A stretch of 61,435 nt of DNA from Nocardia sp. (GCF_025465275.1 NZ_JAODNK010000191.1:1-61435); one strand, 5' to 3'; shown: positions 15,861-25,874, numbered from the stretch's first letter. Numbers and translations are program-made. Notes: generated by a model not told the origin, from the sequence alone.

Positions 15861-18257
15861 TCACGGTTCGGTGTGGTCCCCGTCACCATTGCCGAGGGCT
15901 GCCAGTACTGCGGTCAGCAGCCGCGCCGCGCCCGTCTTGTCCAGCGGATTATTGCCATTTCCGCACTTCGGAGACTGTACGCAGGACGGGCAGCCGCTAC
16001 CGCAGCCACAGGATTCGATGGCCGCCAGCGTCGCAGTCAGCCACTGCCGCAGCCGTGCGAACCCGCGTTCGGCGAAGCCCGCGCCCCCGGGATGCCCGTC
16101 GTAGACGAACACCGTGGGCAGCCCGGTATCGGGATGTTCTGCGGTCGACACCCCACCGATATCCCAGCGATCGCAGGTCGCGACCAGCGGCAGCATGCCG
16201 ATGGCGGCGTGTTCGGCGGCGTGCAGCGCTCCCGCCGCCTGTCGGGGGTCGATTCCGGCCCGCGACAGCAGGTCCGGCGTGACGGTATAGAGGACAGCCC
16301 GGGTCGGCAGGATCTGCGCCGGCAGCTCCAGCGGCACCATGTCCAGAACTTCGCCGCTGGGCAGCCGTCGCAGGTATCCGATCACCTGCCGGGTCACCAG
16401 CACCTGCGCCAAAGCAATGGTGACCGGGCCATATGTCTCGTGTTCGGTCATCTCCTCGACCTCGATGGAGGTCACCGCCCGGGCGCTGGTGGTCCACCCC
16501 GGAGTCTCGGCGTGCACCAGCGCGACGCCTTCCTCCAGGTCCAGTTCATCGACCACATAGCTCTCGCCCTGATGCAGGTGCACGGCCCCTTCGTGCAGGG
16601 TGGCCGGCGCCCGTCCGGCGTCCGTGGTGCCGAGCATGCGCCCGCTCTCCCCGTCGACCACCGCGATCGCGCTGCCGATGCCGCCGCGCACGTCCACCGC
16701 ATCGTGCGGGTGGGCGTCGGCGGTGACGAACCAGCGTGCGGTCCCGTCCCTGCCGGCTCCTGCCCGCCGCCGGATCAAACCCTGTCGGGCCAGGTCGGAC
16801 AGCAATTCCCAGGCCCGGTACTCGAGCACCTCGGCATCGGTGAGCGGCTGTTCCATGGCCGCGCACAGCAGGTGCGGACCGAGCACATACGGATTGTGCG
16901 GATCGGTGATGGTGGCCTCGACGGGCCGTCCGAGCAGCGCCTCCGGGTGATGGACCAGGTAGGTGTCCAGCGGGTCGTCACGGGCGATGAGCAGCACCAA
17001 TGACCCTTGCGTCCGCCGTCCGGCCCGCCCGGCCTGCTGCCAGAACGAGGCGACCGTGCCCGGATATCCGGCCACTACAACGGCATCCAGCCCGGCGATA
17101 TCCAGGCCCAGCTCGAGGGCATTGGTGGTGGCCACACCCAGCAGAGACCCCTCTGACAGTGCTGCTTCGAGCGCCCGCCGATCTTCCGCCAGATAACCGG
17201 CCCGGTAGGCCGCGACCCGTTCGGGCAGCGTGACATCGATGTCGGCGAGCAGCCGCCGGGTATCCATGGCAATGGCCTCGGCCCCACGCCGGGACCTGAC
17301 GAAGGTGAGCGTGCGCGCCCCCTCGGTCACCAGATCGGCCATGATCTTGGCGGCCTCCGCCCCTGCCGATCTACGCACGGCCGCACCATTTTCCCCGGTC
17401 ACGCCGCCGCCGATGAGCGGCGGCTCCCACAGCGCGACTGTCCGCGCCCCCTGCGGCGACCCGTCCTCGGTGACCGCGACGCAGGGTGCGCCGATGAGCC
17501 GCGAGGCCGTGGCCGCCGGTTCAGCGGTGGTGGCCGAGCACAGTACGAATACCGGATCGGCGCCGTATCGCGCTGCCAGCCGCCGCAGCCGACGCAGCAC
17601 CAGCGCCACGTGCGACCCGAAAACGCCCCGGTAGGTGTGGCATTCGTCGACCACCACGTACTTCAACTGCCGCAGCAGCCGGGCCCAGCGCTGATGCGAC
17701 CGCAGCATCCCGACGTGCAGCATGTCCGGATTGGTGAAGACCCAGCGGGAGTTGGCCCGTACCCACTGCCTTATCTCGGTGGGCGTATCGCCGTCATAAG
17801 GCGCGGGATGAATGCCGCGCAGCGGATCTTGGCTGGTCAGCTCGGTTGCCATCCGCAGTTGATCGGCCCCGAGCGCTTTGGTGGGAGCCAGATAAAGGGC
17901 GGTGGCCCGGGGGTCCTGCTGCAGCGCGGTAAGTACAGGCAGCTGGTAGGCGAGCGATTTCCCGGAGGCGGTGCCTGTGGAAACGACGACGTGCCGCCCC
18001 TCCGCGGCCAGGTCGGCGGCCTGCGTCTGATGAATCCAAGGTGCTTCCACCCCCACAGCACGCACTGCGGCTATTACGTCGGAGGACGCCCATTCGGGCC
18101 AATTCGTGACCTGAGCCGCACGTGGCGGCAACTCCGCGACGTGGGTGAGACGGGTGTCGCCGGCTCCTGCCCCGGTAAGGACACGATTCAGCAACGATTG
18201 GCCATAGCTGGTGTCGCGGGGGCTTCCCAGAACGCTCGCCGGGTCTGCCGGAATCAT
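15861..18257 (-). CDS. DEAD/DEAH-box helicase with DUF1998 zinc domain (MrfA-type)
   Basis: An ATP-dependent 3'-5' DNA helicase of the MrfA/Hrq1 type, about 798 residues, probably for repair of damaged DNA. Motif I is STGTASGKS, the DEAH-type box is VVVDECHTY, motif III is SATT, and motif VI is QQAGRAGRR. The C-terminal DUF1998 region carries the cysteine cluster CGCGSGCPSC with another Cys in SPKCGN, which binds metal in MrfA. I chose the ATG at 18257, preceded by AAGGCGG; the frame can extend to 18323 without a ribosome-binding site. It corresponds to Rv3649. It diverges from cspA. Confidence 0.92.
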   Translation of the reverse strand: MIPADPASVLGSPRDTSYGQSLLNRVLTGAGAGDTRLTHVAELPPRAAQVTNWPEWASSDVIAAVRAVGVEAPWIHQTQAADLAAEGRHVVVSTGTASGKSLAYQLPVLTALQQDPRATALYLAPTKALGADQLRMATELTSQDPLRGIHPAPYDGDTPTEIRQWVRANSRWVFTNPDMLHVGMLRSHQRWARLLRQLKYVVVDECHTYRGVFGSHVALVLRRLRRLAARYGADPVFVLCSATTAEPAATASRLIGAPCVAVTEDGSPQGARTVALWEPPLIGGGVTGENGAAVRRSAGAEAAKIMADLVTEGARTLTFVRSRRGAEAIAMDTRRLLADIDVTLPERVAAYRAGYLAEDRRALEAALSEGSLLGVATTNALELGLDIAGLDAVVVAGYPGTVASFWQQAGRAGRRTQGSLVLLIARDDPLDTYLVHHPEALLGRPVEATITDPHNPYVLGPHLLCAAMEQPLTDAEVLEYRAWELLSDLARQGLIRRRAGAGRDGTARWFVTADAHPHDAVDVRGGIGSAIAVVDGESGRMLGTTDAGRAPATLHEGAVHLHQGESYVVDELDLEEGVALVHAETPGWTTSARAVTSIEVEEMTEHETYGPVTIALAQVLVTRQVIGYLRRLPSGEVLDMVPLELPAQILPTRAVLYTVTPDLLSRAGIDPRQAAGALHAAEHAAIGMLPLVATCDRWDIGGVSTAEHPDTGLPTVFVYDGHPGGAGFAERGFARLRQWLTATLAAIESCGCGSGCPSCVQSPKCGNGNNPLDKTGAARLLTAVLAALGNGDGDHTEP

Positions 18258-18693
18258 GGTCAGGCCGCCTTGCTGGGCGAGTGGGGTGCGAAACGTGTGT
18301 ATGTCTGGTCCTCTACCTGCCATTTCACTACAGAGTAGCGACCTGTGTCGCAGGGGGTTTGCCGGATGCTCGCTCTGTTATCCGGAAGCAAACCTACTTC
18401 GAGTACGGATTTGGGCATTATGCCCCTCACCTGCGCATTCGCAAGATCATCTTTTTTGCAAATTGTGGGTAACTCAGCTGTTGAATTGCTCGCGGACATG
18501 GTTCACTGGTTCCTGGTCGCAAGCTTCTGTGTTCGAGGGAACGGATCTAAAGTCCAAACCATCAAGCAGGATCGATGTTGCGAACGGTGTACTGATGGCT
18601 TTCCTGCAGGGGGAACAGAGTACAGCGGTCTCAACGGACCCGGTGGACGAACCTACTTGTCTACCGTTCCGGTATGGAAAGAGAAGGAACAGA
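18258..18693. other. divergent region with the cspA 5' leader
   Basis: A gap of about 436 bp between the helicase and cspA, noticeably lower in GC. It must hold both promoters. Long leaders are usual for cold-shock genes. GAGAAGGAA at about 18680-18688 is the likely cspA ribosome-binding site. I see no other gene. Confidence 0.45.
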
Positions 18694-18900
18694 ATGGCAC
18701 AGGGAACTGTGAAGTGGTTCAACGCGGAGAAGGGGTTCGGCTTCATCGCGCCCGAGGACGGGTCCGCTGACGTCTTCGTCCACTACTCCGAGATCCAGGG
18801 TTCGGGCTTCCGCACCCTCGAAGAGAACCAGAAGGTCGAGTTCGAGGTCGGCCAGGGCACCAAGGGCCCGCAGGCCACCGGTGTTCGCGCGCTCGCCTGA
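18694..18900 (+). CDS. cspA: cold-shock protein
   Basis: A 68-residue single cold-shock domain that binds single-stranded RNA and DNA and acts as an RNA chaperone. RNP1 is KGFGFI and RNP2 is VFVHY. The start MAQGTVKWFN is the classic actinobacterial CspA beginning. A longer open frame upstream has no resemblance to the family and is rejected. It is followed 24 bases later by a strong terminator, so it is a single-gene transcript. The position matches Rv3648c. Confidence 0.97.
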   Translation: MAQGTVKWFNAEKGFGFIAPEDGSADVFVHYSEIQGSGFRTLEENQKVEFEVGQGTKGPQATGVRALA

Positions 18901-18924
18901 GCGGGCTCACCCATCTAGGTATCC

Positions 18925-18954
18925 GTCCCCCATCGCCACGCGGCGGTGGGGGAC
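18925..18954 (+). terminator. terminator of cspA
   Basis: A 13-bp stem (18925-18937 with 18942-18954, one G-T pair) with the loop acgc, starting 24 bases after the cspA stop. There is no long T-run, as is common in actinobacteria. Confidence 0.8.
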
Positions 18955-19152
18955 GAGCCATATCCGGACCCACTACACTCGATCACAACCCGGGGCCATA
19001 TCGTCGCTGCGACCGAGGCCGAGCCTCTGAACACGGTATAAACGTTGCTGGCAGCGATAATCAGTAATCGCAGCCGCTTGCCCCAGCCGCGTATCGCGCG
19101 CCGTGACATGTAAACGACGCAGCGCGGATCGACAGGAAAGGTGTGTTCGCCG

Positions 19153-22089
19153 GTGGCAACACGAGACCGCGGTGCAGCGCCGAACTCCAAGGCAGCGCCC
19201 GACCAGGGTCGGCCCCTGCGTCGTCTCGTCATCGTCGAGTCGCCGACCAAGGCCCGGAAAATTGCCCCCTACCTGGGCCGCGGCTATGTGGTCGAGGCGT
19301 CGGTGGGGCATATTCGGGACCTGCCGCGAGGTGCGGCGGATGTGCCTGCCAAATACAAGGGCGAGCAATGGGCTCGGCTCGGCGTCGACGTCGACCATGA
19401 TTTCGAGGCCATCTATGTGGTCAGCCCGGATAAGAAGGCCAAGGTCGCAGAGCTGAAAAGCCTGCTCGCCGACGCCGACGAACTTTATCTCGCCACTGAC
19501 CCCGACCGCGAGGGCGAAGCCATCGCGTGGCATCTGCTGGAGACCCTGAAGCCCAAGGTCCCGGTCAGACGCATGGTGTTCCACGAGATCACCGAGCCGG
19601 CCATCCTCGCCGCAGCCGCCGACACGCGCGAGCTCGATAAGGATTTGGTCGACGCTCAGGAGACGCGCCGCATCCTCGATCGGCTCTACGGTTACGAAGT
19701 TTCGCCGGTGCTGTGGAAGAAGGTCATGCCGCGGCTGTCGGCGGGCCGGGTGCAGTCCGTGGCGACGCGCGTCATCGTGCAGCGGGAGCGGGAGCGCATG
19801 GCGTTCCGTTCCGCCGAGTACTGGGATATCGCGGCCAAGCTGGACGCGGGCGATCAGGGCGAGGGGAATCCGCGGGTCTTCGGCGCGCGTCTTGTCACCG
19901 TCGCGGGTTCGCGGGTGGCGACCGGTCGCGATTTCGGCGCCGACGGTCAGTTGAAGTCGTCGGGTGTCACCGTGCTGGACGCAGGCTACGCGCAGCGGCT
20001 GGCGGAATCGCTGCAGGGCGAGGCGCTGACGGTCAGCTCGGTCGAGTCCAAGCCGTACACGCGGAAACCGTATGCGCCGTTCATGACCTCGACGCTGCAG
20101 CAGGAGGCCGCGCGCAAGTTGCGCTTCACTTCCGAGCGCACGATGCGGGTCGCGCAGCGACTGTATGAAAACGGCTACATCACCTACATGCGTACCGACT
20201 CGACCACGCTGTCGGAGTCGGCCATCCAGTCGGCGCGGGCGCAGGCCACGCAGCTGTACGGCGCGGAGTATGTGAGCCCGACGCCGCGGCAGTACACCCG
20301 CAAGGTCAAGAACGCGCAGGAGGCACACGAGGCGATTCGCCCCTCCGGTGATGTGTTCATCACGCCGGGGCAGTTGCACGCGCGGGTCGACAATGACGAA
20401 TTCCGGCTCTACGAGCTGATCTGGCAGCGCACGGTGGCCTCGCAGATGGTCGATGCGCGCGGCACCACGCTGACCGTTCGCATCACCGGTGTCGCGAATA
20501 CCGGTGAGGAGTGCGTGTTTTCGTCGTCCGGCCGGACGCTCACCTTCGCGGGCTTCCTCAAGGCGTACGTGGAGAGTGTTGACGAGGAGGCGGGCGGCCA
20601 GTCCGATGACGCCGAATCCCGGCTGCCCGCGCTGACCGAGGGCCAGGCGGTGACAGCCATCGAGCTGGCGCCGGACGGGCACACCACCAATCCGCCGCCG
20701 CGTTTCACGGAAGCCTCGCTGATCAAGACGTTGGAAGAGCTCGGTATCGGGCGTCCTTCCACCTACGCGTCGATCATCAAGACGATTCTCGATCGCGGGT
20801 ATGTGTACAAGCGCGGTAGTGCGCTGGTGCCGTCGTGGGTGGCGTTCGCGGTAATCGGTCTGCTGGAGGCGCATTTCGGCCGGCTGGTGGACTTCGACTT
20901 CACCGCGGCCATGGAGGACGATCTCGACGCCATCGCCGGTGGTCGGGCGCAGCGCGGAAACTGGTTGTCCAGCTTCTACTTCGGTGGTGACGACGGCGCC
21001 GACGGTTCGGTGGCGCGGTCCGGCGGCCTGAAGAAGATGGTGAGCGAGCGGCTCGACGGTATCGATGCGCGCGAGGTCAACTCGATCCGGCTCTTCGCCG
21101 ACGACGAGGGCCGCGATGTGGTCGTCCGGGTCGGCAAGTTCGGGCCGTATCTGGAGCGCATGATCATCAATCCTGATGACCCGGACGGTGATCCGATCTC
21201 GCAGCGCGCCAACCTGCCCGATGATCTGCCGCCGGACGAGTTGACGCTGGATGTCACGGAGAAGCTGTTCTCGACTCCGCAGGAGGGGCGCTCGCTGGGC
21301 GTCGATCCGAACACCCAGCACGAAATCGTCGCCAAGGAAGGGCGTTTCGGTCCGTACGTGACCGAGGTGCTGCCCGAACCGGCGGAGGAGCCCGAGGCCA
21401 AGAAGGGCGCGAAGAAGGCGGTCGCGCCGAAGCCGCGCACCGGATCGCTGTTCAAATCCATGGATTTGGAAAGCATTACGCTCGACGACGCCTTGAAGTT
21501 GTTGTCGCTGCCGCGTGTGGTGGGTGTCGATCCGACCTCGAATGAGGAGATCACCGCGCAGAACGGCCGCTACGGGCCGTATCTGAAGAAGGGCACCGAT
21601 TCGCGGTCGCTGACCGGTGAGGACCAGATCTTCACGGTCTCGCTGGAGGATGCGCTCAAGATCTACGCCGAGCCCAAGCGGCGCGGCGGGCAGTCGGCCA
21701 GTGCGCCGCCGCTGCGTGAGCTGGGTGTGGATCCGGTCTCGGAGAAGCCGATGGTGATCAAGGACGGCCGATTCGGTCCGTACGTCACCGACGGTGAGAC
21801 CAATGCCAGCCTGCGCAAGGACGATGCGGTGGAGTCCATCACCGATGCGCGAGCCTCGGAGTTGCTGGCGGATCGGCGGGCGCGCGGGCCGGTGAAGAAG
21901 GTTGCGAAGAAGACTGCGGCCAAGAAGGCGCCCGCGAAGAAGGCTGCCGCTAAGAAGACCGCGGCGAAGGCCACGGCATCGAAGACCACGGTGGTGAAGA
22001 AGGCTGCGGCGAAGAAGGCTGCTGCCAAGACCGCCGACGGGGTCACCACCAAGAAGGCTGCGGCGAAGAAGGCTGCCGTTTCCAAGTAG
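19153..22089 (+). CDS. topA: DNA topoisomerase I
   Basis: Type IA topoisomerase that relaxes negative supercoils, about 978 residues. The Toprim domain is near the start (RLVIVESPTKARK, then LATDPDREGEA), and the active-site tyrosine lies in YMRTDSTTLS. The C-terminal half holds repeated RFGPYV/RYGPYL-type Topo_C modules and ends in a long Lys-Ala tail (AAKKA repeats from about residue 915), usual in actinobacterial TopA and needed for processive DNA binding. The GTG at 19153 is likely; a GTG at 19141 is also possible, since AGGAAAG sits right before it. A strong terminator follows. Confidence 0.97.
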   Translation: MATRDRGAAPNSKAAPDQGRPLRRLVIVESPTKARKIAPYLGRGYVVEASVGHIRDLPRGAADVPAKYKGEQWARLGVDVDHDFEAIYVVSPDKKAKVAELKSLLADADELYLATDPDREGEAIAWHLLETLKPKVPVRRMVFHEITEPAILAAAADTRELDKDLVDAQETRRILDRLYGYEVSPVLWKKVMPRLSAGRVQSVATRVIVQRERERMAFRSAEYWDIAAKLDAGDQGEGNPRVFGARLVTVAGSRVATGRDFGADGQLKSSGVTVLDAGYAQRLAESLQGEALTVSSVESKPYTRKPYAPFMTSTLQQEAARKLRFTSERTMRVAQRLYENGYITYMRTDSTTLSESAIQSARAQATQLYGAEYVSPTPRQYTRKVKNAQEAHEAIRPSGDVFITPGQLHARVDNDEFRLYELIWQRTVASQMVDARGTTLTVRITGVANTGEECVFSSSGRTLTFAGFLKAYVESVDEEAGGQSDDAESRLPALTEGQAVTAIELAPDGHTTNPPPRFTEASLIKTLEELGIGRPSTYASIIKTILDRGYVYKRGSALVPSWVAFAVIGLLEAHFGRLVDFDFTAAMEDDLDAIAGGRAQRGNWLSSFYFGGDDGADGSVARSGGLKKMVSERLDGIDAREVNSIRLFADDEGRDVVVRVGKFGPYLERMIINPDDPDGDPISQRANLPDDLPPDELTLDVTEKLFSTPQEGRSLGVDPNTQHEIVAKEGRFGPYVTEVLPEPAEEPEAKKGAKKAVAPKPRTGSLFKSMDLESITLDDALKLLSLPRVVGVDPTSNEEITAQNGRYGPYLKKGTDSRSLTGEDQIFTVSLEDALKIYAEPKRRGGQSASAPPLRELGVDPVSEKPMVIKDGRFGPYVTDGETNASLRKDDAVESITDARASELLADRRARGPVKKVAKKTAAKKAPAKKAAAKKTAAKATASKTTVVKKAAAKKAAAKTADGVTTKKAAAKKAAVSK

Positions 22090-22111
22090 TCCGCGCCCCA
22101 ATAGTTCCGAC

Positions 22112-22144
22112 CGGAAATCACCCGCTTCGTGCGGGTGATTTCCG
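22112..22144 (+). terminator. terminator of topA
   Basis: A perfect 14-bp stem (cggaaatcacccgc and its complement) with the loop ttcgt, 22 bases after the topA stop. Confidence 0.9.
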
Positions 22145-22230
22145 CTGTCAAGGGTTCTCGTCAACCAACCCGATTGTCGGTGCCCTGCCGTAGCGTGTGT
22201 CCCGAATACGCACCAGCGGAGGGACATTCG

Positions 22231-22737
22231 ATGACGGTCGACCACGAGCGTGAACAGCTGATCAGTATCCTGGCGAGCCAGCGGGATATCTTCCGGATCA
22301 CCCTGCGCGGGATCGAAGAGGATGAGGCGCGGGAGCGGAGCACGGTCAGCGAGCTCACGCTAGGCGGTCTGCTACATCACGTGATCAATACCGAGCGGCA
22401 CTGGACCACCATCCTCGTCGAGCGCGACCCGAACTCCGAATTCGATGTCTCCGGAATGGATTCCGAGTACAAGCTGGGTCCGGACGAGACGGTCGAGGGG
22501 CTGCTCGCCGAGTGGGAAGTGCTCGCCGAGCAGACCGCGAAGCTGATTCGCGAGCTGCCCAACCTGGACGATTCGATCCCCGCCCCGACCGCGCCGTGGG
22601 CGCCCGAGCGGGAATGGCTGTCGGCGCGCTACATCGTGCTGCACATTCTGCGCGAGATCGCCCATCACTCCGGCCATGCCGACATCATTCGCGAATCCTT
22701 CGACGGCGCGAGCACCACCCACCAGCGCGCGGTCTGA
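22231..22737 (+). CDS. DinB/DUF664 family protein
   Basis: A 168-residue four-helix bundle protein of the DinB/mycothiol-dependent maleylpyruvate isomerase-like superfamily. The ATG at 22231 follows GCGGAGGGA. Metal-ligand histidines are visible in LLHHVINTERHW and in LREIAHHSGHADIIRE, the usual three-His arrangement. Members bind a divalent metal and often act as thiol-dependent transferases, with mycothiol or bacillithiol as cofactor. The actual substrate is unknown. It stands alone, with about 300 empty bases after it. Confidence 0.85.
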   Translation: MTVDHEREQLISILASQRDIFRITLRGIEEDEARERSTVSELTLGGLLHHVINTERHWTTILVERDPNSEFDVSGMDSEYKLGPDETVEGLLAEWEVLAEQTAKLIRELPNLDDSIPAPTAPWAPEREWLSARYIVLHILREIAHHSGHADIIRESFDGASTTHQRAV

Positions 22738-23041
22738 TCTTCGGCGGGTTCCGTCCGGTAGCCGCGCCGGCGACGATCGGGTGCGTCCCACCGGTTGAGC
22801 GTGCGTGCCTTGCGTAGTGCGCACTCGCGAGTCATACCCTGTGGCGAGCGCGTGGGCGTCGAGCGCCCGCTGCTATCGGTCGACCCGCGCTGCGGCCGTT
22901 CGATATGCGACGCGGAGGTCGTCGAGGTGCGCTCCTGTTGCGCGGCCGGGTATTGGGGGAATCGGCTGTGGCGCTGGGCGAGCAGCGGTCTCGGGGACCG
23001 GCCCGGCCGTCGTGTCGGAGGGCGACAGTAGTCTGTAGCGC
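22738..23041. other. intergenic region, no gene seen
   Basis: A 304-bp gap between the DinB-like gene and the delta-prime-like gene. No convincing reading frame, hairpin or repeat was seen. It presumably contains the promoter of the downstream gene. Confidence 0.4.
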
Positions 23042-24262
23042 GTGGCTGGAGTCTTCGATCGACTGGTGGGACAGGATACGGTCGAGTCAGCGTTGACGAC
23101 TGCGGCGGTGGCCGCGCGGGGTGGCGCGGTGGTGTCGTCGTCGGCCATGACGCATTCGTGGTTGTTCACCGGGCCGCCGGGATCGGGGCGTTCGGTGGCG
23201 GCGCTGTGTTTCGCGGCGGCACTGCAATGCACCGATGCGGGGAGCCCGGGGTGCGGGCGGTGTCATGCGTGCACGACCACCATGGCCGGAACGCATGGCG
23301 ATGTGCGCCGCGTGGTGCCCGAGGGGTTGAGTATCGGTACCAAGGAGATGCGCGAGATCGTGCAGGTGGCGTCGCGGCGGCCCAGTACCGGCCGGTGGCA
23401 GGTAGTGGTGGTCGAGGATGCCGACCGTTTGACCGAAGCGGCCGGAAACGTGCTGCTCAAGGTGGTGGAGGAGCCGCCGGCCCGCACCGTCTTCCTGCTG
23501 TGCGCGCCTTCGGTGGATCCGGAGGATATTTCGATCACGCTGCGTTCCCGGTGCCGGCACGTGCATTTGGCGACGCCGTCGGTCGATTCGATTGCGAAGG
23601 TGCTGCGTGAGCGGGATGGGCTCGCCACCGATACCGCGGCCTGGGCGGCCTCGGTCAGTGGCGGTCATGTCGGCCGGGCGCGCCGATTGGCCACCGACGA
23701 TCAGGCCCGAGCCCAGCGCAAACGGGCCCTGGCACTGGTCGCTGCGACCACCCGTCCGGGCGTGGCCTACTCCGCCGCCGACGAATTGGTGAAGTCCGCC
23801 GATGACGAGGCCAAGCAGATGAGCGCGGTCCGGGACGACAAGGAGCGAGACGCGCTCGCGATGGCGCTCGGCGCCGGCGGTACCGGTAAGGGTGCGGCCG
23901 GGGCGACCCGCGGGTCGGCCGGTGCACTCAAGGATTTGGAGAAGCGGCAGAAGTCGCGTGCCACCCGGACCGGGCGTGACGCGCTGGATCGGGCCCTCAT
24001 CGATGTGGCCGGACTGTATCGGGATGCGCTCGCCGTGGGATTCGGCGCGGCGACGGTGCCTATCTCGAAAACCGGTGTCACGCTCACACATCCCGATATG
24101 GCCGACCAGATTCGAGAATTGGCGACCGATGTCCGCCCGGAGGGCCTGCTGCGCTCGATCCAGGCGGTGCTCGACTGCCGCGAGGCCCTGGAAACGAATG
24201 TGAAGCCCCGCTTCGCGGTCGCCGCCATGGTCGCCGGGCTGATCGCGGCCCGCTCCGCGTGA
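23042..24262 (+). CDS. holB: DNA polymerase III delta-prime-like clamp-loader subunit
   Basis: A 406-residue AAA+ clamp-loader subunit (Rv3644c-type) that helps open and load the sliding clamp at the replication fork. The nucleotide loop is GPPGSGRS with Arg in place of the Walker Lys, as expected for an inactive delta-prime ATPase. A zinc module is formed by C-x(7)-C-x(2)-C-x(2)-C in CTDAGSPGCGRCHAC. Sensor-type residues follow in VEEPPARTVFLLC. The GTG at 23042 starts the frame. It is followed by tRNA-Thr, as in mycobacteria. Confidence 0.93.
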   Translation: MAGVFDRLVGQDTVESALTTAAVAARGGAVVSSSAMTHSWLFTGPPGSGRSVAALCFAAALQCTDAGSPGCGRCHACTTTMAGTHGDVRRVVPEGLSIGTKEMREIVQVASRRPSTGRWQVVVVEDADRLTEAAGNVLLKVVEEPPARTVFLLCAPSVDPEDISITLRSRCRHVHLATPSVDSIAKVLRERDGLATDTAAWAASVSGGHVGRARRLATDDQARAQRKRALALVAATTRPGVAYSAADELVKSADDEAKQMSAVRDDKERDALAMALGAGGTGKGAAGATRGSAGALKDLEKRQKSRATRTGRDALDRALIDVAGLYRDALAVGFGAATVPISKTGVTLTHPDMADQIRELATDVRPEGLLRSIQAVLDCREALETNVKPRFAVAAMVAGLIAARSA

Positions 24263-24324
24263 CCGTCACCACCGATTTTCGTGATCCGGCACCGAGACGA
24301 TAGACTCGCAGCGCCGGAAGGCAC

Positions 24325-24400
24325 GCCGCCTTAGCTCAGTCGGTAGAGCGCTTCACTCGTAATGAAAAGGTCGCGAGTTCGATTCTCGCAGGCGGCTCCA
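24325..24400 (+). tRNA. tRNA-Thr (anticodon CGT)
   Basis: The acceptor stem gccgcct (24325-24331) pairs with aggcggc (24390-24396). The anticodon CGT is at 24358-24360 and reads ACG. The T-arm is gcgag ttcgatt ctcgc. CCA is encoded at 24398-24400. The anticodon stem has one unpaired outer position. The 3' part serves as the integration site of the element downstream, and the gene remains whole. Confidence 0.97.
24353..24400 (+). other. attL, attachment core in tRNA-Thr
   Basis: A 48-bp sequence from the anticodon arm to the CCA end of tRNA-Thr that recurs exactly at 35705-35752. The bases on either side of the two copies differ, so this defines the att core. Confidence 0.95.
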
Positions 24401-24406
24401 AGTCAG

Positions 24407-24436
24407 AGGCCCTTTCCCGTTTTCGGGGGAGGGCCT
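24407..24436 (+). terminator. hairpin after tRNA-Thr, inside the element
   Basis: A 13-bp stem with two G-T pairs (24407-24419 with 24424-24436) and a tttt-containing loop, followed by ttgt. It replaces the chromosomal terminator, which was moved to 35754-35791 by integration. Confidence 0.8.
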
Positions 24437-24449
24437 TTGTCGGCTCAAT

Positions 24450-24472
24450 GTGCCAACAGTGTGCCAACGCAC
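24450..24472 (+). repeat. possible integrase arm site near attL
   Basis: GTGCCAACAGTGTGCCAACG begins at 24450, with two direct GTGCCAA units. A similar doublet lies at 35584 near attR. Paired short repeats just inside both att sites are typical arm-type binding sites of tyrosine integrases. Confidence 0.5.
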
Positions 24473-24492
24473 GGGGGAGTCTCCCCGTCAAT

Positions 24493-25874
24493 TCACCCGA
24501 ACAGCGCGGCCCCCGCCGCCTTCAAATCCTCTGCGTGCGTGTCGGAGTAGACCGACAGGGACATGGACGGATCGTGTCCATGCCAGGCCGCCACGATATG
24601 CACCGGAATCCCGAGCGTGAGCATGAGAGACACCGACGTGTTCCGCAGCCCCTTCAGTTGGATACGCCGCAGCCCAGCCGCTTTCGCGATCCGCTGGAAC
24701 TCATCGGTGTACCACTCAGGCCGCAGCGGAGTCCCGTCCGCGTGCACCGCGATCAGGCGATCGTCGGACCACGGGATACCCAGCGCCAGGCACTCGGCAC
24801 GCTGCACGGTCTTCAGGCTGCGCAGTGCTTCGGCCAGTTCGGCGGGTGGCGGGAGATCGCGACGGCTGCGCCGGGACTTGGGCAGGTTCTCCTCCGTCTC
24901 GGTGCCGACCGCGACCCGGCCGCGCCGGACCTTGACCTCCGCCTCCAGGCGCGTCCAACGCAGTCCCAGCACCTCCGACCGCCGCATCCGTACGTGGACA
25001 GCAACCAGCACGCGTGGAGGCGGTGCCCCGCCGCAGCCTCCCGGAACCGCTGGACCTCCGCCACGGTCCAGGACTTCGCCGCCTCCACGGCGTCGTCATC
25101 CTCCGGGATCTCATCGGCCGGACGCTCCACGAGCGCAATCACGTTGCGCGGCAGGCGGCCCTGGTCCACGTAGGACTGGATCATCATGGACAAGGCCGTC
25201 AAGGTGCTGCGTACTGTGACGGGCTTTACCCCGCGCTCCACGGTGGCCAACTCGGTCGCCTTATAGACAGCCCTTCCCGTTCGGGTTACACGGCCGGTGC
25301 GCACCAGGGCCGACAACGGGGTGTGAATCTCCTGGCCTGGAAACTCCGCCTGAATCGCGCCGGTTGTCACGCCATCGGTGTGCAGCGCCACGAAGGCCGC
25401 GACCCGCGAGGATAGGGAGTCTGGGTTGATCGCGCGGCGCTGGTCCACGCGGCCCTGGGTCAACATCCACGTGACGAGGGCGTCCCCGTCCGCCTTTGTG
25501 AGCTGTGAGAGCTTGCGACCACCCATATAGCGGCGGGCGGGCAGAAGATGCTGAACGTAGTTGTTGCGGGTGACCTGGCGGCGCAGGCGGCGGCCCGCGA
25601 GCCACTCGTCGCACGCTTCGTCAAGGGTGAGGTCCAGGGGCCGGATGAAGGTCCCAGCCGCCACTTCCGAAGTGATCCGGCGGTATTCGCGCCGCGCTTC
25701 GGTCTGGGTCCGGTAGGTGAACCGCTGGCGGTCGCGGGTGCCGTCCGGCTTGGTCCCCACGTCCACCTGGAACGTGTAGCTGGTCTGTCCGTTCTTGGCG
25801 GTGCGCTTGTCGATCGGTTCGGCTCGGCGGCCCTTCTTGTCCTTGCTGTCGTCGAGGTCTTCTGCTATGGCCAT
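24493..25874 (-). pseudogene. int: tyrosine integrase, frameshifted
   Basis: A phage-type tyrosine recombinase that would integrate the element at tRNA-Thr. The first frame runs from ATG 25874 and covers the arm-binding and core-binding domains up to LLSTYG. The rest continues in another frame (25011 to 24493) from MRRSEVLGLRW, with the catalytic region QLKGLRNTSVSLML, the box WHGH and the tyrosine in SLSVYSDT. The break lies at about 24985-24992, where tacgg is followed directly by atgcgg and one base seems to be missing. About 460 codons in total fit the family. The usual His before the second Arg (HxxR) is Lys here. A sequencing error or programmed shift cannot be excluded. Confidence 0.85.

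Noticed and set aside
18973..22245. 1090-residue open frame on the minus strand across topA
   Set aside because: It is antisense to a clear topoisomerase I gene, is rich in Arg, His and Leu from GC-codon bias, and has no domain.
24985..24992. Programmed frameshift in the integrase
   Set aside because: No slippery heptamer or following pseudoknot is evident at the break; a plain one-base loss is simpler.
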